NCBI GenBank assembly: GCA_902478705.1
Contig: CABSMB010000079.1
Span: forward strand, 1-6,509
Length of the DNA stretch: 6,509 bases
DNA from: an uncultured Collinsella sp.
GTDB taxonomy: Bacteria > Actinomycetota > Coriobacteriia > Coriobacteriales > Coriobacteriaceae
Reading direction: 5' to 3'
A program made the position numbers and the translations under genes. The notes under the pieces are model-generated. The model did no database searches and had not been told where the DNA came from. It saw nothing but the letters and a program-made list of their open reading frames with translations. Every line of letters starts with the position of its first letter. Position 1 is the first letter of the stretch. Below are positions 1 through 5,540 of this stretch, piece by piece.

Positions 1-51
1 TATTTGTTTATCGGTCATTATTTAGCCATATTTTGCACATTTTTACGCGGT

Positions 52-93
52 CATACGCATTAACACGCAATGCTATGCGCGATAATGCGCATG
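52..93. repeat. Long interrupted dyad
   Basis: An inverted repeat centred at 72.5. CAT (52-54) pairs with ATG (91-93), CGCATTA (56-62) with TAATGCG (83-89), and CGCA (66-69) with TGCG (76-79). The arms are separated by a 1x1 mismatch and a 3x3 internal loop; the apical loop is ATGCTA. All arms share the same centre, so it reads as one designed hairpin or a symmetric protein-binding site. No T-run follows on either strand, so a terminator role is unlikely. Function unknown. Confidence 0.6.
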
Positions 94-98
94 CGAGG

Positions 99-113
99 AT
101 CCTTGTAAAGGAT
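99..113. repeat. Small perfect hairpin
   Basis: ATCCTT (99-104) and AAGGAT (108-113) form a six-base-pair stem with a three-base GTA loop. It lies just beside the 52-93 dyad in non-coding DNA. There is no adjacent T-run and no known function. It could be a chance palindrome. Confidence 0.4.
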
Positions 114-194
114 AAAGAAGCGGAACACCAAAGCCCAAAAAGGCAGAGCAGGCTGTCTTACTCTTCCCCTCTAGGGGCATCAGGCATCAATGGA

Positions 195-301
195 CCGTCC
201 CAAACTGCCGACACATGGGGACTGTCCCCAACTGCCGGGACTACTCATTTAAGTCTGTCCCCAATGAGCGCAATCACTCATTTAAGTCTGTCCCCAATGA
301 G
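195..301. repeat. Tandem GTCCCCAA repeat array (REP-like)
   Basis: Four copies of a GTCCC(C/A)AA core start at 197, 224, 257 and 290. The last two lie in an exact 26-base direct repeat (243-268 and 276-301, period 33). Each of these units carries CTCATT and AATGAG arms able to form a six-base-pair hairpin. The first two cores share a 14-base unit with one mismatch (197-210 and 224-237), and GGGGAC-T-GTCCCC at 217-229 is a compact palindrome. Short clustered GGGGACAG-type palindromes between genes resemble REP elements mobilised by RAYT-type (IS200-like) transposases. That link is inference; no transposase is present in the window. Confidence 0.65.
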
Positions 302-310
302 TAGGGATAG

Positions 311-346
311 AAAAAGGCCCGGATGCCGTGGGGCATCCGGGCCTTT
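311..346 (-). terminator. Intrinsic terminator after rplX
   Basis: A perfect 12-base-pair GC-rich stem (316-327 with 332-343) closes a four-base loop. On the minus strand it is followed at once by TTTTT (315-311), and AAA/TTT pairs lengthen the stem to 15. It begins 26 bases after the rplX stop, so transcription of the cluster very probably ends here. On the plus strand the trailing tract is only TTT, so it acts mainly on leftward transcripts. Confidence 0.93.
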
Positions 347-372
347 GCAAGCAACATGTTGTTGCGGGCAGC

Positions 373-678
373 TTAGAACTTGTGGCCGCACTTCTTGCAG
401 ACGCGCAGCTTGTTCTTGCCGTCCTTCTCGTGACCGACGCGGGTAACCTTACCGCACTCGGGGCAGACGAGATTGACGTTGGAGGCGTCGATGGGAGCCT
501 CCTGCGAAACGATGCCGCCCTGCTGGTTGGCAGCGTTGGGCTTGACGGCCTTCTTGACGACCGAAACGCCCTCGACAACGACCTTGTTCTCGGCGGGGAG
601 AGCACGCAGGATAACGCCCTGCTTGCCGCGATCCTTGCCAGAGAGAACCTGGACCTTATCGCCCTTCTTGATATACAT
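373..678 (-). CDS. rplX: 50S ribosomal protein L24
   Basis: L24 (uL24) is an early-assembly protein of the 50S subunit that helps start folding of the 5' part of 23S rRNA. The 101-residue product opens [19 protein letters not shown], the typical KOW domain (about residues 3-36). The C-terminal third carries two CxxC pairs (Cys72/Cys75 and Cys94/Cys97), a zinc-ribbon arrangement seen in some bacterial L24 proteins but absent in E. coli; zinc binding is inferred. The start is an ATG 13 bases after the rplN stop with AGGGGAG a few bases ahead. Unusually it is the last gene of its transcript: a strong terminator follows 26 bases after the stop, where rplE would normally lie. Confidence 0.96.
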   Translation of the reverse strand: MYIKKGDKVQVLSGKDRGKQGVILRALPAENKVVVEGVSVVKKAVKPNAANQQGGIVSQEAPIDASNVNLVCPECGKVTRVGHEKDGKNKLRVCKKCGHKF

Positions 679-691
679 ATATCTCCCCTAA

Positions 692-1060
692 CTACAGGGT
701 CTCGGGAGCGAGCGAGACGATCTTCATGTACTTCTTGTCACGAAGCTCGCGAGCGACGGGCCCGAAGATACGGGTGCCGACGGGCGAACCATCGTTGTTG
801 ATGACGACGCAGGCGTTGTCATCAAAGCGAATGTAGGAGCCATCCTTGCGGCGGATCTCCTTAACGGTGCGAACGACGACGCAACGGACAACGTCCTTCT
901 TCTTGACGTTGGCGCCAGGGGTAGCCTCCTGGACAGCACCGATGAACACATCGCCGATGCCTGCATAACGACGCTTGGAACCGCCAAGCACCTTGATGCA
1001 GCGAATCTTGCGAGCGCCGGAGTTGTCGGCGACGTTCAGCATGGTTTGCATCTGAATCAT
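692..1060 (-). CDS. rplN: 50S ribosomal protein L14
   Basis: L14 (uL14) binds 23S rRNA on the interface side of the 50S subunit, contributes to intersubunit bridges, and neighbours L19 and L3. The 122 residues equal the usual bacterial length. Family landmarks are [12 protein letters not shown] at 11-22 and [13 protein letters not shown] at 95-107. The ATG is preceded by a clear GGAGG about ten bases upstream. It follows rpsQ after a 118-base gap, so it probably has its own control region; in E. coli rplN is the first gene of the spc operon, and the gap here coincides with that boundary. Only rplX follows before a terminator. Confidence 0.98.
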   Translation of the reverse strand: MIQMQTMLNVADNSGARKIRCIKVLGGSKRRYAGIGDVFIGAVQEATPGANVKKKDVVRCVVVRTVKEIRRKDGSYIRFDDNACVVINNDGSPVGTRIFGPVARELRDKKYMKIVSLAPETL

Positions 1061-1178
1061 GGTAGATGTTCCTCCGAACTAAGAACCGAAGAGAGGTGCG
1101 CAGCCTTTATGCGGCCTGTGGTATGCAAGCCAGGCATACGCACATCTTCGGAAACGTACAAGTCGTAAGAGCGACTGC
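1061..1178 (-). other. rpsQ-rplN spacer (S10/spc boundary)
   Basis: This 118-base non-coding gap lies inside an otherwise compact cluster. Reading leftward it holds a small AGTCG/CGACT hairpin right after the rpsQ stop, a branched fold at 1143-1096, and the GGAGG of rplN. A TTGTAC hexamer 17 bases before TATGCC is a weak promoter candidate for a separate rplN-rplX transcript. No T-run terminator is visible, so read-through from rpsQ is likely. Function is inferred from position only. Confidence 0.5.
1096..1143 (-). promoter_or_regulatory. Predicted three-way-junction RNA before rplN
   Basis: On the minus strand an outer stem GTGCG/CGCAC (1143-1139 with 1100-1096) encloses two hairpins. One is TATGC-CTGGCTT-GCATA (1138-1122). 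The other is GGCC-GCATAAA-GGCT (1116-1102, ending in a G-U pair). The fold ends about 35 bases before the rplN start. It could be a ribosomal-protein binding site or an mRNA processing signal. The stems are short (4-5 bp), so chance pairing cannot be excluded. Confidence 0.4.
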
Positions 1179-1439
1179 TTATTTAGCGCGCTCGACGACC
1201 TCGATGAGGCGCCAACGCTTCATCTTGGACATAGGACGGGTCTCCATAACGCGGACGGTATCGCCCACGCCAGCCGTGCACTCCTCGTCGTGAGCGTGCA
1301 GCTTCTTGGAGCTGGTCATCATCTTGCCGTACTTGGGGTGACGCTTGCGCTCGGTGATGGTGACAACGATGGTCTTGGCACCGGAGACGGAGGTAACGAC
1401 ACCCGTACGGACCTTACGCGAGTTACGCGAATCAGTCAT
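1179..1439 (-). CDS. rpsQ: 30S ribosomal protein S17
   Basis: S17 (uS17) is a primary 16S rRNA-binding protein of the 30S body, with an OB fold. The 86 residues match the bacterial family. Recognisable parts are RTGVVTSVSGAKTIVV (12-27), the basic ERKRHPKYGK loop (30-39), and the end around GVGDTVRVMETRPMSKMKRW. The ATG has AAGGAG five bases ahead and lies 16 bases after the rpmC stop. It is the last gene of the S10-type block here and is followed by a structured 118-base gap before rplN. Confidence 0.98.
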   Translation of the reverse strand: MTDSRNSRKVRTGVVTSVSGAKTIVVTITERKRHPKYGKMMTSSKKLHAHDEECTAGVGDTVRVMETRPMSKMKRWRLIEVVERAK

Positions 1440-1455
1440 GTTCTCTCCTTAGGTC

Positions 1456-1671
1456 CTACTCGGCGACAGCGGACTTCTCCGCTGCGATCTCGCGGGCGCG
1501 CTGCTCCGTGAGGACGCGAGCGATGTCCTTCTTCACGGTGTTGACGCGAGCGGTGTTGTCCAGCTGACTGGTGGCCATCTGGAAACGAAGGTTAAAGAGC
1601 TCGGCGCGCATTTCCTTCAGCTTCTCAACGAGCTGAGCGTCCGAGAGCTCACGAATCTCTGCGGGCTTCAT
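1456..1671 (-). CDS. rpmC: 50S ribosomal protein L29
   Basis: L29 (uL29) is a small two-helix protein at the polypeptide exit side of the 50S subunit, next to L23, part of the docking surface for nascent-chain factors. The 71-residue product starts [20 protein letters not shown] and contains the family core ELFNLRFQMATSQLDN (25-40), then a basic helix VNTVKKDIARVLTEQ. The ATG overlaps the rplP stop by one base (TAATG), and AAGGAGGAG lies just upstream inside rplP. This points to translational coupling. The Ala/Glu-rich end runs a few residues past the core. Confidence 0.97.
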   Translation of the reverse strand: MKPAEIRELSDAQLVEKLKEMRAELFNLRFQMATSQLDNTARVNTVKKDIARVLTEQRAREIAAEKSAVAE

Positions 1672-2174
1672 TAGTTCTCCTCCTTGGCGGCGGCGGCGTC
1701 CTCAGCAGCCCACTTGGCCTCGAGAGCGGCCTCCTCAGCCATCTCCTTCTCGATGCGCTGCTCAGCGTTCTTAGCAGCAACAATCTTGGTCTTGATGGGA
1801 AGCTTGTGCTGTGCAAGACGCAGAGCCTCGCGAGCGACCTCCTCGGGCACGCCCTTGACCTCGAACATGATGCGGCCGGGCTTGACGACGGCCACCCACT
1901 CCTCGGGGTTACCCTTACCAGAACCCATGCGAGTCTCGGCAGGCTTCTTGGTGATGGGCTTGTCGGGGAAAATCGTGATGTAGACACGACCGCCACGCTT
2001 CATGTAGCGGGTCATGGCAATACGAGCGGCCTCGATCTGACGGTTGGTGATCCAATGGGCCTCGAGAGCCTGGATACCAAACTCGCCGAAATGCAGCTCG
2101 GTATTACCCTTGGCCTGGCCCTTCATGGAGCCACGCTGCACCTTGCGGTGAAGAATACGCTTAGGGGCAAGCAC
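1671..2174 (-). CDS. rplP: 50S ribosomal protein L16
   Basis: L16 (uL16) is a late-assembly 50S protein near the A-site tRNA that helps position aminoacyl-tRNA. The core is conserved: [20 protein letters not shown] (1-20), [20 protein letters not shown] (32-51), and [19 protein letters not shown] (77-95). The protein is 167 residues, against about 136-138 usual; the excess is an Ala/Glu/Lys tail from about residue 133, predicted helical. The start is GTG, overlapping the rpsC TAG by one base (TAGTG), with GGAGGGG just upstream, so translation is probably coupled to rpsC. The stop overlaps the rpmC start in the same way. Confidence 0.97.
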   Translation of the reverse strand: MLAPKRILHRKVQRGSMKGQAKGNTELHFGEFGIQALEAHWITNRQIEAARIAMTRYMKRGGRVYITIFPDKPITKKPAETRMGSGKGNPEEWVAVVKPGRIMFEVKGVPEEVAREALRLAQHKLPIKTKIVAAKNAEQRIEKEMAEEAALEAKWAAEDAAAAKEEN

Positions 2175-2884
2175 TACTGACCCCTCCTCTCGGAGTTACG
2201 ACGACGAGGACGGGAAGAGCCCTCGAGTGCAGGGTTGGGAACAGGCTGGCCCGGGAGCTTCTCGCCCAGGTAGATCCAGACCTTCACGCCGCAAGCGCCC
2301 ATGGTGGTGCTGGCGACAGCCGTGCCGTAGTCGATCTTGGCACGGAGGGTGTGCAGAGGCACGCGACCCTCACGGTACCACTCACGACGACCCATCTCGG
2401 CACCGCCGAGACGACCGGAGCACTGGATACGGATGCCCTTAGCGCCGGCCTTGCGGGCGGACTGGACAGCCTTGCGCATTGCGCGACGGAAGGCAACGCG
2501 GCCCTCGAGCTGCTCGGCGATAGACTGAGCAACGAGGTTGGCGTCGAGCTCGGGGCGCTTGATCTCGACAACGTCGACGGAGAGCTGGCCCTTGGAGACG
2601 CCAGCGACCTTCTCGAGCTCGGTGCGGAGGGTATCGATCTCGGCACCCTTCTTACCGATGACAACGCCGGGGCGAGCGGTGAGGATGATGACCTTCACCT
2701 TGTCGCCAGCGCGCTCGATCTCGACGCGGGAGACAGCTGCGCGGGAAAGACGCTTCTCGAGGTACTTGCGGATCTCGAGATCGTTACCGAGGGTCTTAGC
2801 GTAATCCTTCTCTGCGAACCAGCGGGAGCGCCAGTTCTCGGTGATGCCAAGACGGAAGCCGGTGGGGTAGACTTTCTGACCCAT
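2174..2884 (-). CDS. rpsC: 30S ribosomal protein S3
   Basis: S3 (uS3) lies in the 30S head at the mRNA entry channel and contributes to helicase activity on incoming mRNA. The 236-residue protein has the family opening [13 protein letters not shown], a type II KH domain with its GxxG loop at Gly77-Lys-Lys-Gly80, and the C-terminal S3 domain from about residue 120, including [20 protein letters not shown] (152-171). The tail past about 210 is short, basic and low in complexity ([14 protein letters not shown]). The ATG is six bases after the rplV stop, and AAAGGAGG lies within the end of rplV. Its stop overlaps the rplP GTG start. Confidence 0.98.
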   Translation of the reverse strand: MGQKVYPTGFRLGITENWRSRWFAEKDYAKTLGNDLEIRKYLEKRLSRAAVSRVEIERAGDKVKVIILTARPGVVIGKKGAEIDTLRTELEKVAGVSKGQLSVDVVEIKRPELDANLVAQSIAEQLEGRVAFRRAMRKAVQSARKAGAKGIRIQCSGRLGGAEMGRREWYREGRVPLHTLRAKIDYGTAVASTTMGACGVKVWIYLGEKLPGQPVPNPALEGSSRPRRRNSERRGQ

Positions 2885-2890
2885 ACAGCT

Positions 2891-3262
2891 TTACGCCTCC
2901 TTTCGAGGAGCAACGACGACGGTGATGTGGGAAGTACGCTTCAGAATGCGAGAAGCGGAACCCTTGGCGCGGGGACGGATGCGCTTAAGCGTCGGACCCT
3001 CGTCAACATAGGCAGCGGCGACAACCAGGTTGTCGGCACGCAAACCGTTGTTGTTCTCGGCGTTCGCAACAGCGGAACGGAGAACCTTCTCGACATCCAC
3101 GGCGACGGCGCGGTCGCAGAAGTGAAGGATGTCGAAGGCCTGAGCGACAGGCTTGCGGCGGATCAGATCGACCACCAGGCGGGCCTTGCTGGGGGAAACA
3201 CGCACGTACTTAGCGACGGCGCGAACCTCGGTGGCCTCAGTTTCAATAGACTTAGTTGCCAT
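2891..3262 (-). CDS. rplV: 50S ribosomal protein L22
   Basis: L22 (uL22) lines the nascent-peptide exit tunnel, where its long beta-hairpin forms part of the constriction with L4. The 123-residue product has [20 protein letters not shown] (16-35), the [11 protein letters not shown] helix (61-71), and the tunnel hairpin [20 protein letters not shown] (86-105) with its basic tip. It carries a short acidic N-terminal lead before the conserved core, so it is slightly longer than the 110-residue E. coli protein. The ATG lies 14 bases after the rpsS stop; its GGGGG Shine-Dalgarno begins within that stop codon. Confidence 0.98.
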   Translation of the reverse strand: MATKSIETEATEVRAVAKYVRVSPSKARLVVDLIRRKPVAQAFDILHFCDRAVAVDVEKVLRSAVANAENNNGLRADNLVVAAAYVDEGPTLKRIRPRAKGSASRILKRTSHITVVVAPRKEA

Positions 3263-3276
3263 TTACGGTTAACCCC

Positions 3277-3537
3277 CTATTTGGCCTTGTGGCCACGGAA
3301 CGTACGAGTCGGCGCGAACTCGCCGAGCTTGTGACCAACCATGGACTCGGTAACATACACGGGCACATGCTTGCGGCCGTCGTGGACGGCGATGGTGTGA
3401 CCAACCATCTCGGGGAAGATGGTGGACGCGCGGGACCAGGTCTTCACGACGTCCTTCTTGCCAGCCTCGTTCATCGCGGTGATACGCGAGAGAAGGCGAG
3501 TCTCCACGAACGGGCCCTTTTTGAGACTTCTGCTCAT
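3277..3537 (-). CDS. rpsS: 30S ribosomal protein S19
   Basis: S19 (uS19) sits in the 30S head with S13, near the A-site tRNA, and takes part in intersubunit bridges. The 86-residue protein is a standard length. Landmarks are [12 protein letters not shown] at the start, [20 protein letters not shown] at 35-54, and the C-terminal [19 protein letters not shown]. The ATG has AGGAG nine bases ahead, in the 32-base gap after rplB. It forms the tightly packed middle block of the operon with rplB and rplV. Confidence 0.98.
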   Translation of the reverse strand: MSRSLKKGPFVETRLLSRITAMNEAGKKDVVKTWSRASTIFPEMVGHTIAVHDGRKHVPVYVTESMVGHKLGEFAPTRTFRGHKAK

Positions 3538-3569
3538 AAGTGCTTTCTCCTAAAACTCGGTATCCGAAA

Positions 3570-4400
3570 TTACTTCTTACGGCGACGAATGATGTGCTGG
3601 TTCGAGACCTTCTTCTTCTTGCGCGTACGAAGGCCCTTCGTCGGCTTACCCCAGGGGGTAACGGAGGGACGACCAGAGGTGTGGTTCTTGCCCTCGCCAC
3701 CGCCGTGCGGGTGGTCGACAGGGTTCATGACGGTACCGCGGACGGTCGGGCGCACGTTCATGTGACGCTTACGGCCGGCCTTGCCGATGACGATGTTGGC
3801 GTGATCGGCGTTGCCGACCTCACCGACGGTGGCGCGGCAGGTAACGAGGATGCGGCGCATCTCGGAGGAAGGCATACGGACGATAGCGTACTTGCCCTCC
3901 TTACCCATCAGCTGGCAGGAGTTGCCGGCGGAACGGGCGATAGCGGCGCCCTTGCCCGGCTGGAACTCGACGGCGTGGATGAGCGTACCGACGGGGATGT
4001 CGGCGAGGGGCAGAGCGTTGCCCGGCTTGATGTCGGCGTCAGAACCGGACATGATGGTCTGACCGACCTCGAGGCCCTTGGGGGCCAGGATGTAGCGCTT
4101 CTCACCGTCAGCGTAGTGCAGCAGAGCGATGCGAGCGGAACGGTTCGGATCGTACTCGATCGTGGCAACCTTGGCGGGCACGCCGTCCTTGTTGCGCTTG
4201 AAGTCGATCACGCGGTAACGACGCTTCACGCCGCCGCCCTGGTGGCGGGTGGTGATGCGGCCGTTGTTGTTACGACCGGCCTTCTTGGGCAGGGGCTCGA
4301 GAAGAGACTTCTCGGGCTTGGTGCAGGTGATCTCGGAGAAATCGGAGATCGTCTGCCAACGCCTACCAGCGGAGGTCGGCTTAAGGTGCTTTACAGCCAT
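3570..4400 (-). CDS. rplB: 50S ribosomal protein L2
   Basis: L2 (uL2) is one of the most conserved 50S proteins; it binds 23S rRNA and is needed for subunit association and peptidyl-transferase activity. From the ATG at 4400 the protein is [15 protein letters not shown]... and 276 residues long, the family norm. The frame is open to 4475, but those extra codons have no family similarity and lie in the leader. The signature [10 protein letters not shown] is at 228-237, with the key histidine at about 230. The Shine-Dalgarno is a weak AAAGGGAT, five bases from the ATG. A 179-base structured gap separates it from rplW, and a 7-base segment there is complementary to this ribosome-binding site. 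Confidence 0.98.
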   Translation of the reverse strand: MAVKHLKPTSAGRRWQTISDFSEITCTKPEKSLLEPLPKKAGRNNNGRITTRHQGGGVKRRYRVIDFKRNKDGVPAKVATIEYDPNRSARIALLHYADGEKRYILAPKGLEVGQTIMSGSDADIKPGNALPLADIPVGTLIHAVEFQPGKGAAIARSAGNSCQLMGKEGKYAIVRMPSSEMRRILVTCRATVGEVGNADHANIVIGKAGRKRHMNVRPTVRGTVMNPVDHPHGGGEGKNHTSGRPSVTPWGKPTKGLRTRKKKKVSNQHIIRRRKK

Positions 4401-4403
4401 TAC

Positions 4404-4471
4404 AATCCCTTTCAATAGGAATCCGTTAGCCATCGCAGACAGGGATTCGAGGTTCTGCCTCGGGTGCGATG
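4404..4471 (-). promoter_or_regulatory. Candidate pseudoknot occluding the rplB ribosome-binding site
   Basis: On the minus strand CATCGCA (4471-4465) pairs with TGCGATG (4437-4431). Inside is a CGAGG-CAGAA-CCTCG hairpin (4462-4448). The ten bases left unpaired on the 3' side start with AATCCCT (4447-4441), the exact complement of AGGGATT (4410-4404), which is the rplB Shine-Dalgarno. Pairing them would give a pseudoknot that hides the ribosome-binding site. This is how several ribosomal-protein autoregulatory leaders work; which protein would bind is unknown. A five-base GGATT nearby (4424-4420) could compete for the same bulge. Confidence 0.45.
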
Positions 4472-4480
4472 ACACCGGAC

Positions 4481-4506
4481 GTATACACGGTTCCGGGCGT
4501 GTCCAT
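4481..4506 (-). promoter_or_regulatory. Shared 26-base leader motif, copy A (before rplB)
   Basis: On the minus strand this reads ATGGACACGCCCG, three variable bases, then CCGTGTATAC. It is identical at 23 of 26 positions to the copy at 6371-6346 upstream of rplC. ACACG and CGTGT form a five-base-pair stem with an eight-base loop; in the other copy the second base changes C to T, keeping a G-U pair. It could be an RNA element bound by a ribosomal protein. It could also be a promoter (TGGACA and TATACG, but only 14 bases apart) or an operator. It lies 80 bases before the rplB ATG. Confidence 0.6.
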
Positions 4507-4525
4507 TTAATACGCCCAAAACCTT

Positions 4526-4561
4526 GAGCTCTCGCCTCCCCTATTTGGGAGGCATGAGCTC
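4526..4561 (-). terminator. Strong hairpin after rplW, possible attenuator
   Basis: On the minus strand GAGCTC-AT-GCCTCCC pairs with GGGAGGC-GA-GAGCTC around a six-base loop. Of 15 opposed positions, 13 are Watson-Crick pairs, one is a U-G pair and one is an A-A mismatch. Four Ts (4521-4518) follow after AAGG. The stem is terminator-grade but the U-run is short and displaced, so it may be a partial terminator or attenuator, an RNase processing site, or a 3'-end stabiliser for the rplC-rplD-rplW part of the message. Confidence 0.5.
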
Positions 4562-4579
4562 ACTCAACAGCAGCGAGTC

Positions 4580-4867
4580 TTAGGCCTGGTTGCCAAAGAC
4601 CTCGATGGTGTCGCCCTCAGCCAGCGTGACGATGGCCTTCTTCCAAGAACGGGTCTTGCCGGCGACATAGCGCACGCGCTTGGTCTTGGGCTTGACCGTC
4701 AGGGTGTTCACGCGAACGACCTTGACGCCGAAGATCTCCTCGACAGCGTCCTTGATCTGATACTTGTTAGCATCCTTGGCGACCTCGAACGTGTACTTGT
4801 TCAGCTCCATGCCGGAGAAGGAACGCTCGGACACGATCGGACGGATGATGATCTCGTGGGCGGTCAT
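4580..4867 (-). CDS. rplW: 50S ribosomal protein L23
   Basis: L23 (uL23) lies at the tunnel exit and is the main docking site for trigger factor and SRP. The 95-residue protein matches the family: the opening HEIIIRPIVSERS (4-16), KYTFEVAKDANKYQIKDAVE (24-43), then FGVKVVRVNTL and the basic KPKTKRVRYVAGKTRSWKKA extension (59-78). The ATG directly abuts the rplD stop (TAAATG), and GGGGAGG lies 11 bases ahead inside rplD. A long structured gap, rather than rplB, follows its stop. Confidence 0.97.
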   Translation of the reverse strand: MTAHEIIIRPIVSERSFSGMELNKYTFEVAKDANKYQIKDAVEEIFGVKVVRVNTLTVKPKTKRVRYVAGKTRSWKKAIVTLAEGDTIEVFGNQA

Positions 4868-5494
4868 TTATGCAAGCACCTCCCCGAAGTGAGCGGCGAT
4901 GTCGGCGGGCATCAGCACAGCGTTGTTGTTGACGAGATCGTAGGTGTTGGCCTCGTCGGCAGTGATGATGAACGTCTTGGGAATGTTGCGGAACGACAGG
5001 TAGGCGTTGACGTCCTCATCGCGAACGATGATGGTCAGACGCTTGCCCTCAAGGCCGAGAGCCTTGAGCATGGCGACGGCAGCCTTGGTGGAAGGCTTCT
5101 CGAAGCCGTAGTCGTCGACGAGCACGAGCTCGCCATCGGCCAGCTTGGCGGACAGCGCGGAGCGCATAGCCAGCTTGACCTCCTTGTTGTTCATACGCTT
5201 AGCGTAGGAACGGGGCTTGGGGGCGAAGACAACGCCACCGTGACGCCACTGGGCAGCACGGATGGAACCCTGGCGGGCACGGCCGGTGCCCTTCTGACGC
5301 CAAGGCTTCTTGCCGCCACCGGAAACCTCAGAGCGACCCTTAGCAGACTGGGTGCCCTGACGCCAAGAGGCCATCTGGCACTTGACGATGTGGTGCATAA
5401 CGTGGATGTTCGGCTCGATGCCGTACACCTCAGCGGCGAGCTCGGCCTCGGCGACCTTCTTGCCCTCGCTGTTCTTTACTTCAAACTTTGCCAT
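4868..5494 (-). CDS. rplD: 50S ribosomal protein L4
   Basis: L4 (uL4) binds domain I of 23S rRNA, and its extended loop reaches the exit-tunnel constriction. In E. coli it also represses its own S10 operon. The 208-residue product has the rRNA-binding and tunnel loop at about 42-97, including GGGKKPWRQKGTGRARQGS (59-77) and APKPRSYAKRMNNKE (91-105), followed by the alpha/beta C-terminal domain. The ATG has AAGGAG nine bases ahead, 46 bases after the rplC stop. If the leader structures here are autoregulatory, L4 is the first candidate by analogy only. Confidence 0.98.
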   Translation of the reverse strand: MAKFEVKNSEGKKVAEAELAAEVYGIEPNIHVMHHIVKCQMASWRQGTQSAKGRSEVSGGGKKPWRQKGTGRARQGSIRAAQWRHGGVVFAPKPRSYAKRMNNKEVKLAMRSALSAKLADGELVLVDDYGFEKPSTKAAVAMLKALGLEGKRLTIIVRDEDVNAYLSFRNIPKTFIITADEANTYDLVNNNAVLMPADIAAHFGEVLA

Positions 5495-5540
5495 TTAAGT
5501 GTTCTCCTTGGTATGACGCTGGGCTAAATGGGCTGGGCCC

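Larger units (their letters stand above)
1..310. other. Intergenic region downstream of the operon
   Basis: No convincing gene is visible in these 310 bases. The stretch begins AT-rich (1-50), then holds a 42-base dyad (52-93), a small perfect hairpin (99-113), a CCCC-TCTA-GGGG mini-hairpin (166-177) and a tandem repeat array (195-301). It ends against the rplX terminator. A minus-strand ATG at 18-16 reads MTDKQI up to the window edge, but it has no Shine-Dalgarno and cannot be judged. The density of dyads and repeats, and the absence of rplE, make this look like an operon end or a rearrangement junction. Confidence 0.7.
4401..4579 (-). other. Unusually long rplW-rplB spacer with structured RNA
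   Basis: These 179 non-coding bases lie where S10 operons usually have a very short junction. Reading leftward from the rplW stop they hold a strong imperfect hairpin (4561-4526) followed by TTTT, a GGGCGT/ACGCCC hairpin (4517-4495) that overlaps the next element, a 26-base motif shared with the rplC leader (4506-4481), a two-stem element (4471-4431), and the rplB ribosome-binding site. The layout resembles a second leader with its own regulation of rplB and later genes. This is inferred from sequence only. Confidence 0.6.

Noticed and set aside
1..18. Minus-strand start MTDKQI running off the left edge
   Set aside because: Only six codons are visible and no Shine-Dalgarno precedes the ATG, so a gene cannot be supported.
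195..301. CRISPR array
   Set aside because: Only two exact 26-base units with a seven-base spacer, plus two degenerate cores; spacers are far too short and no cas gene is near.
33..446. Plus-strand 137-residue open frame across the repeats, terminator and rplX
   Set aside because: It translates the tandem repeat and a terminator stem and ends inside rplX antisense; no ribosome-binding site or domain.
2351..3334. Plus-strand 327-residue open frame antisense to rpsC and rplV
   Set aside because: It mirrors codon bias of the GC-rich ribosomal genes on the other strand, has no recognisable domain, and spans two certain genes.
3540..4418. Plus-strand 292-residue open frame antisense to rplB
   Set aside because: Low-complexity Leu/Gly/Asp/Val composition typical of an antisense shadow; rplB on the minus strand is unmistakable.
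4431..4471. tRNA-like element, because of CTCGAATCCC and a seven-base-pair closing stem
   Set aside because: The stem encloses only 27 bases, there is no anticodon or D arm, and no CCA-side layout; it is better read as a leader fold.
4401..4475. Upstream start giving L2 a 25-residue N-terminal extension
   Set aside because: The extra residues resemble no L2 sequence and lie in the structured leader; the ATG at 4400 gives the standard MAVKHLKP start and length with AAAGGGAT before it.
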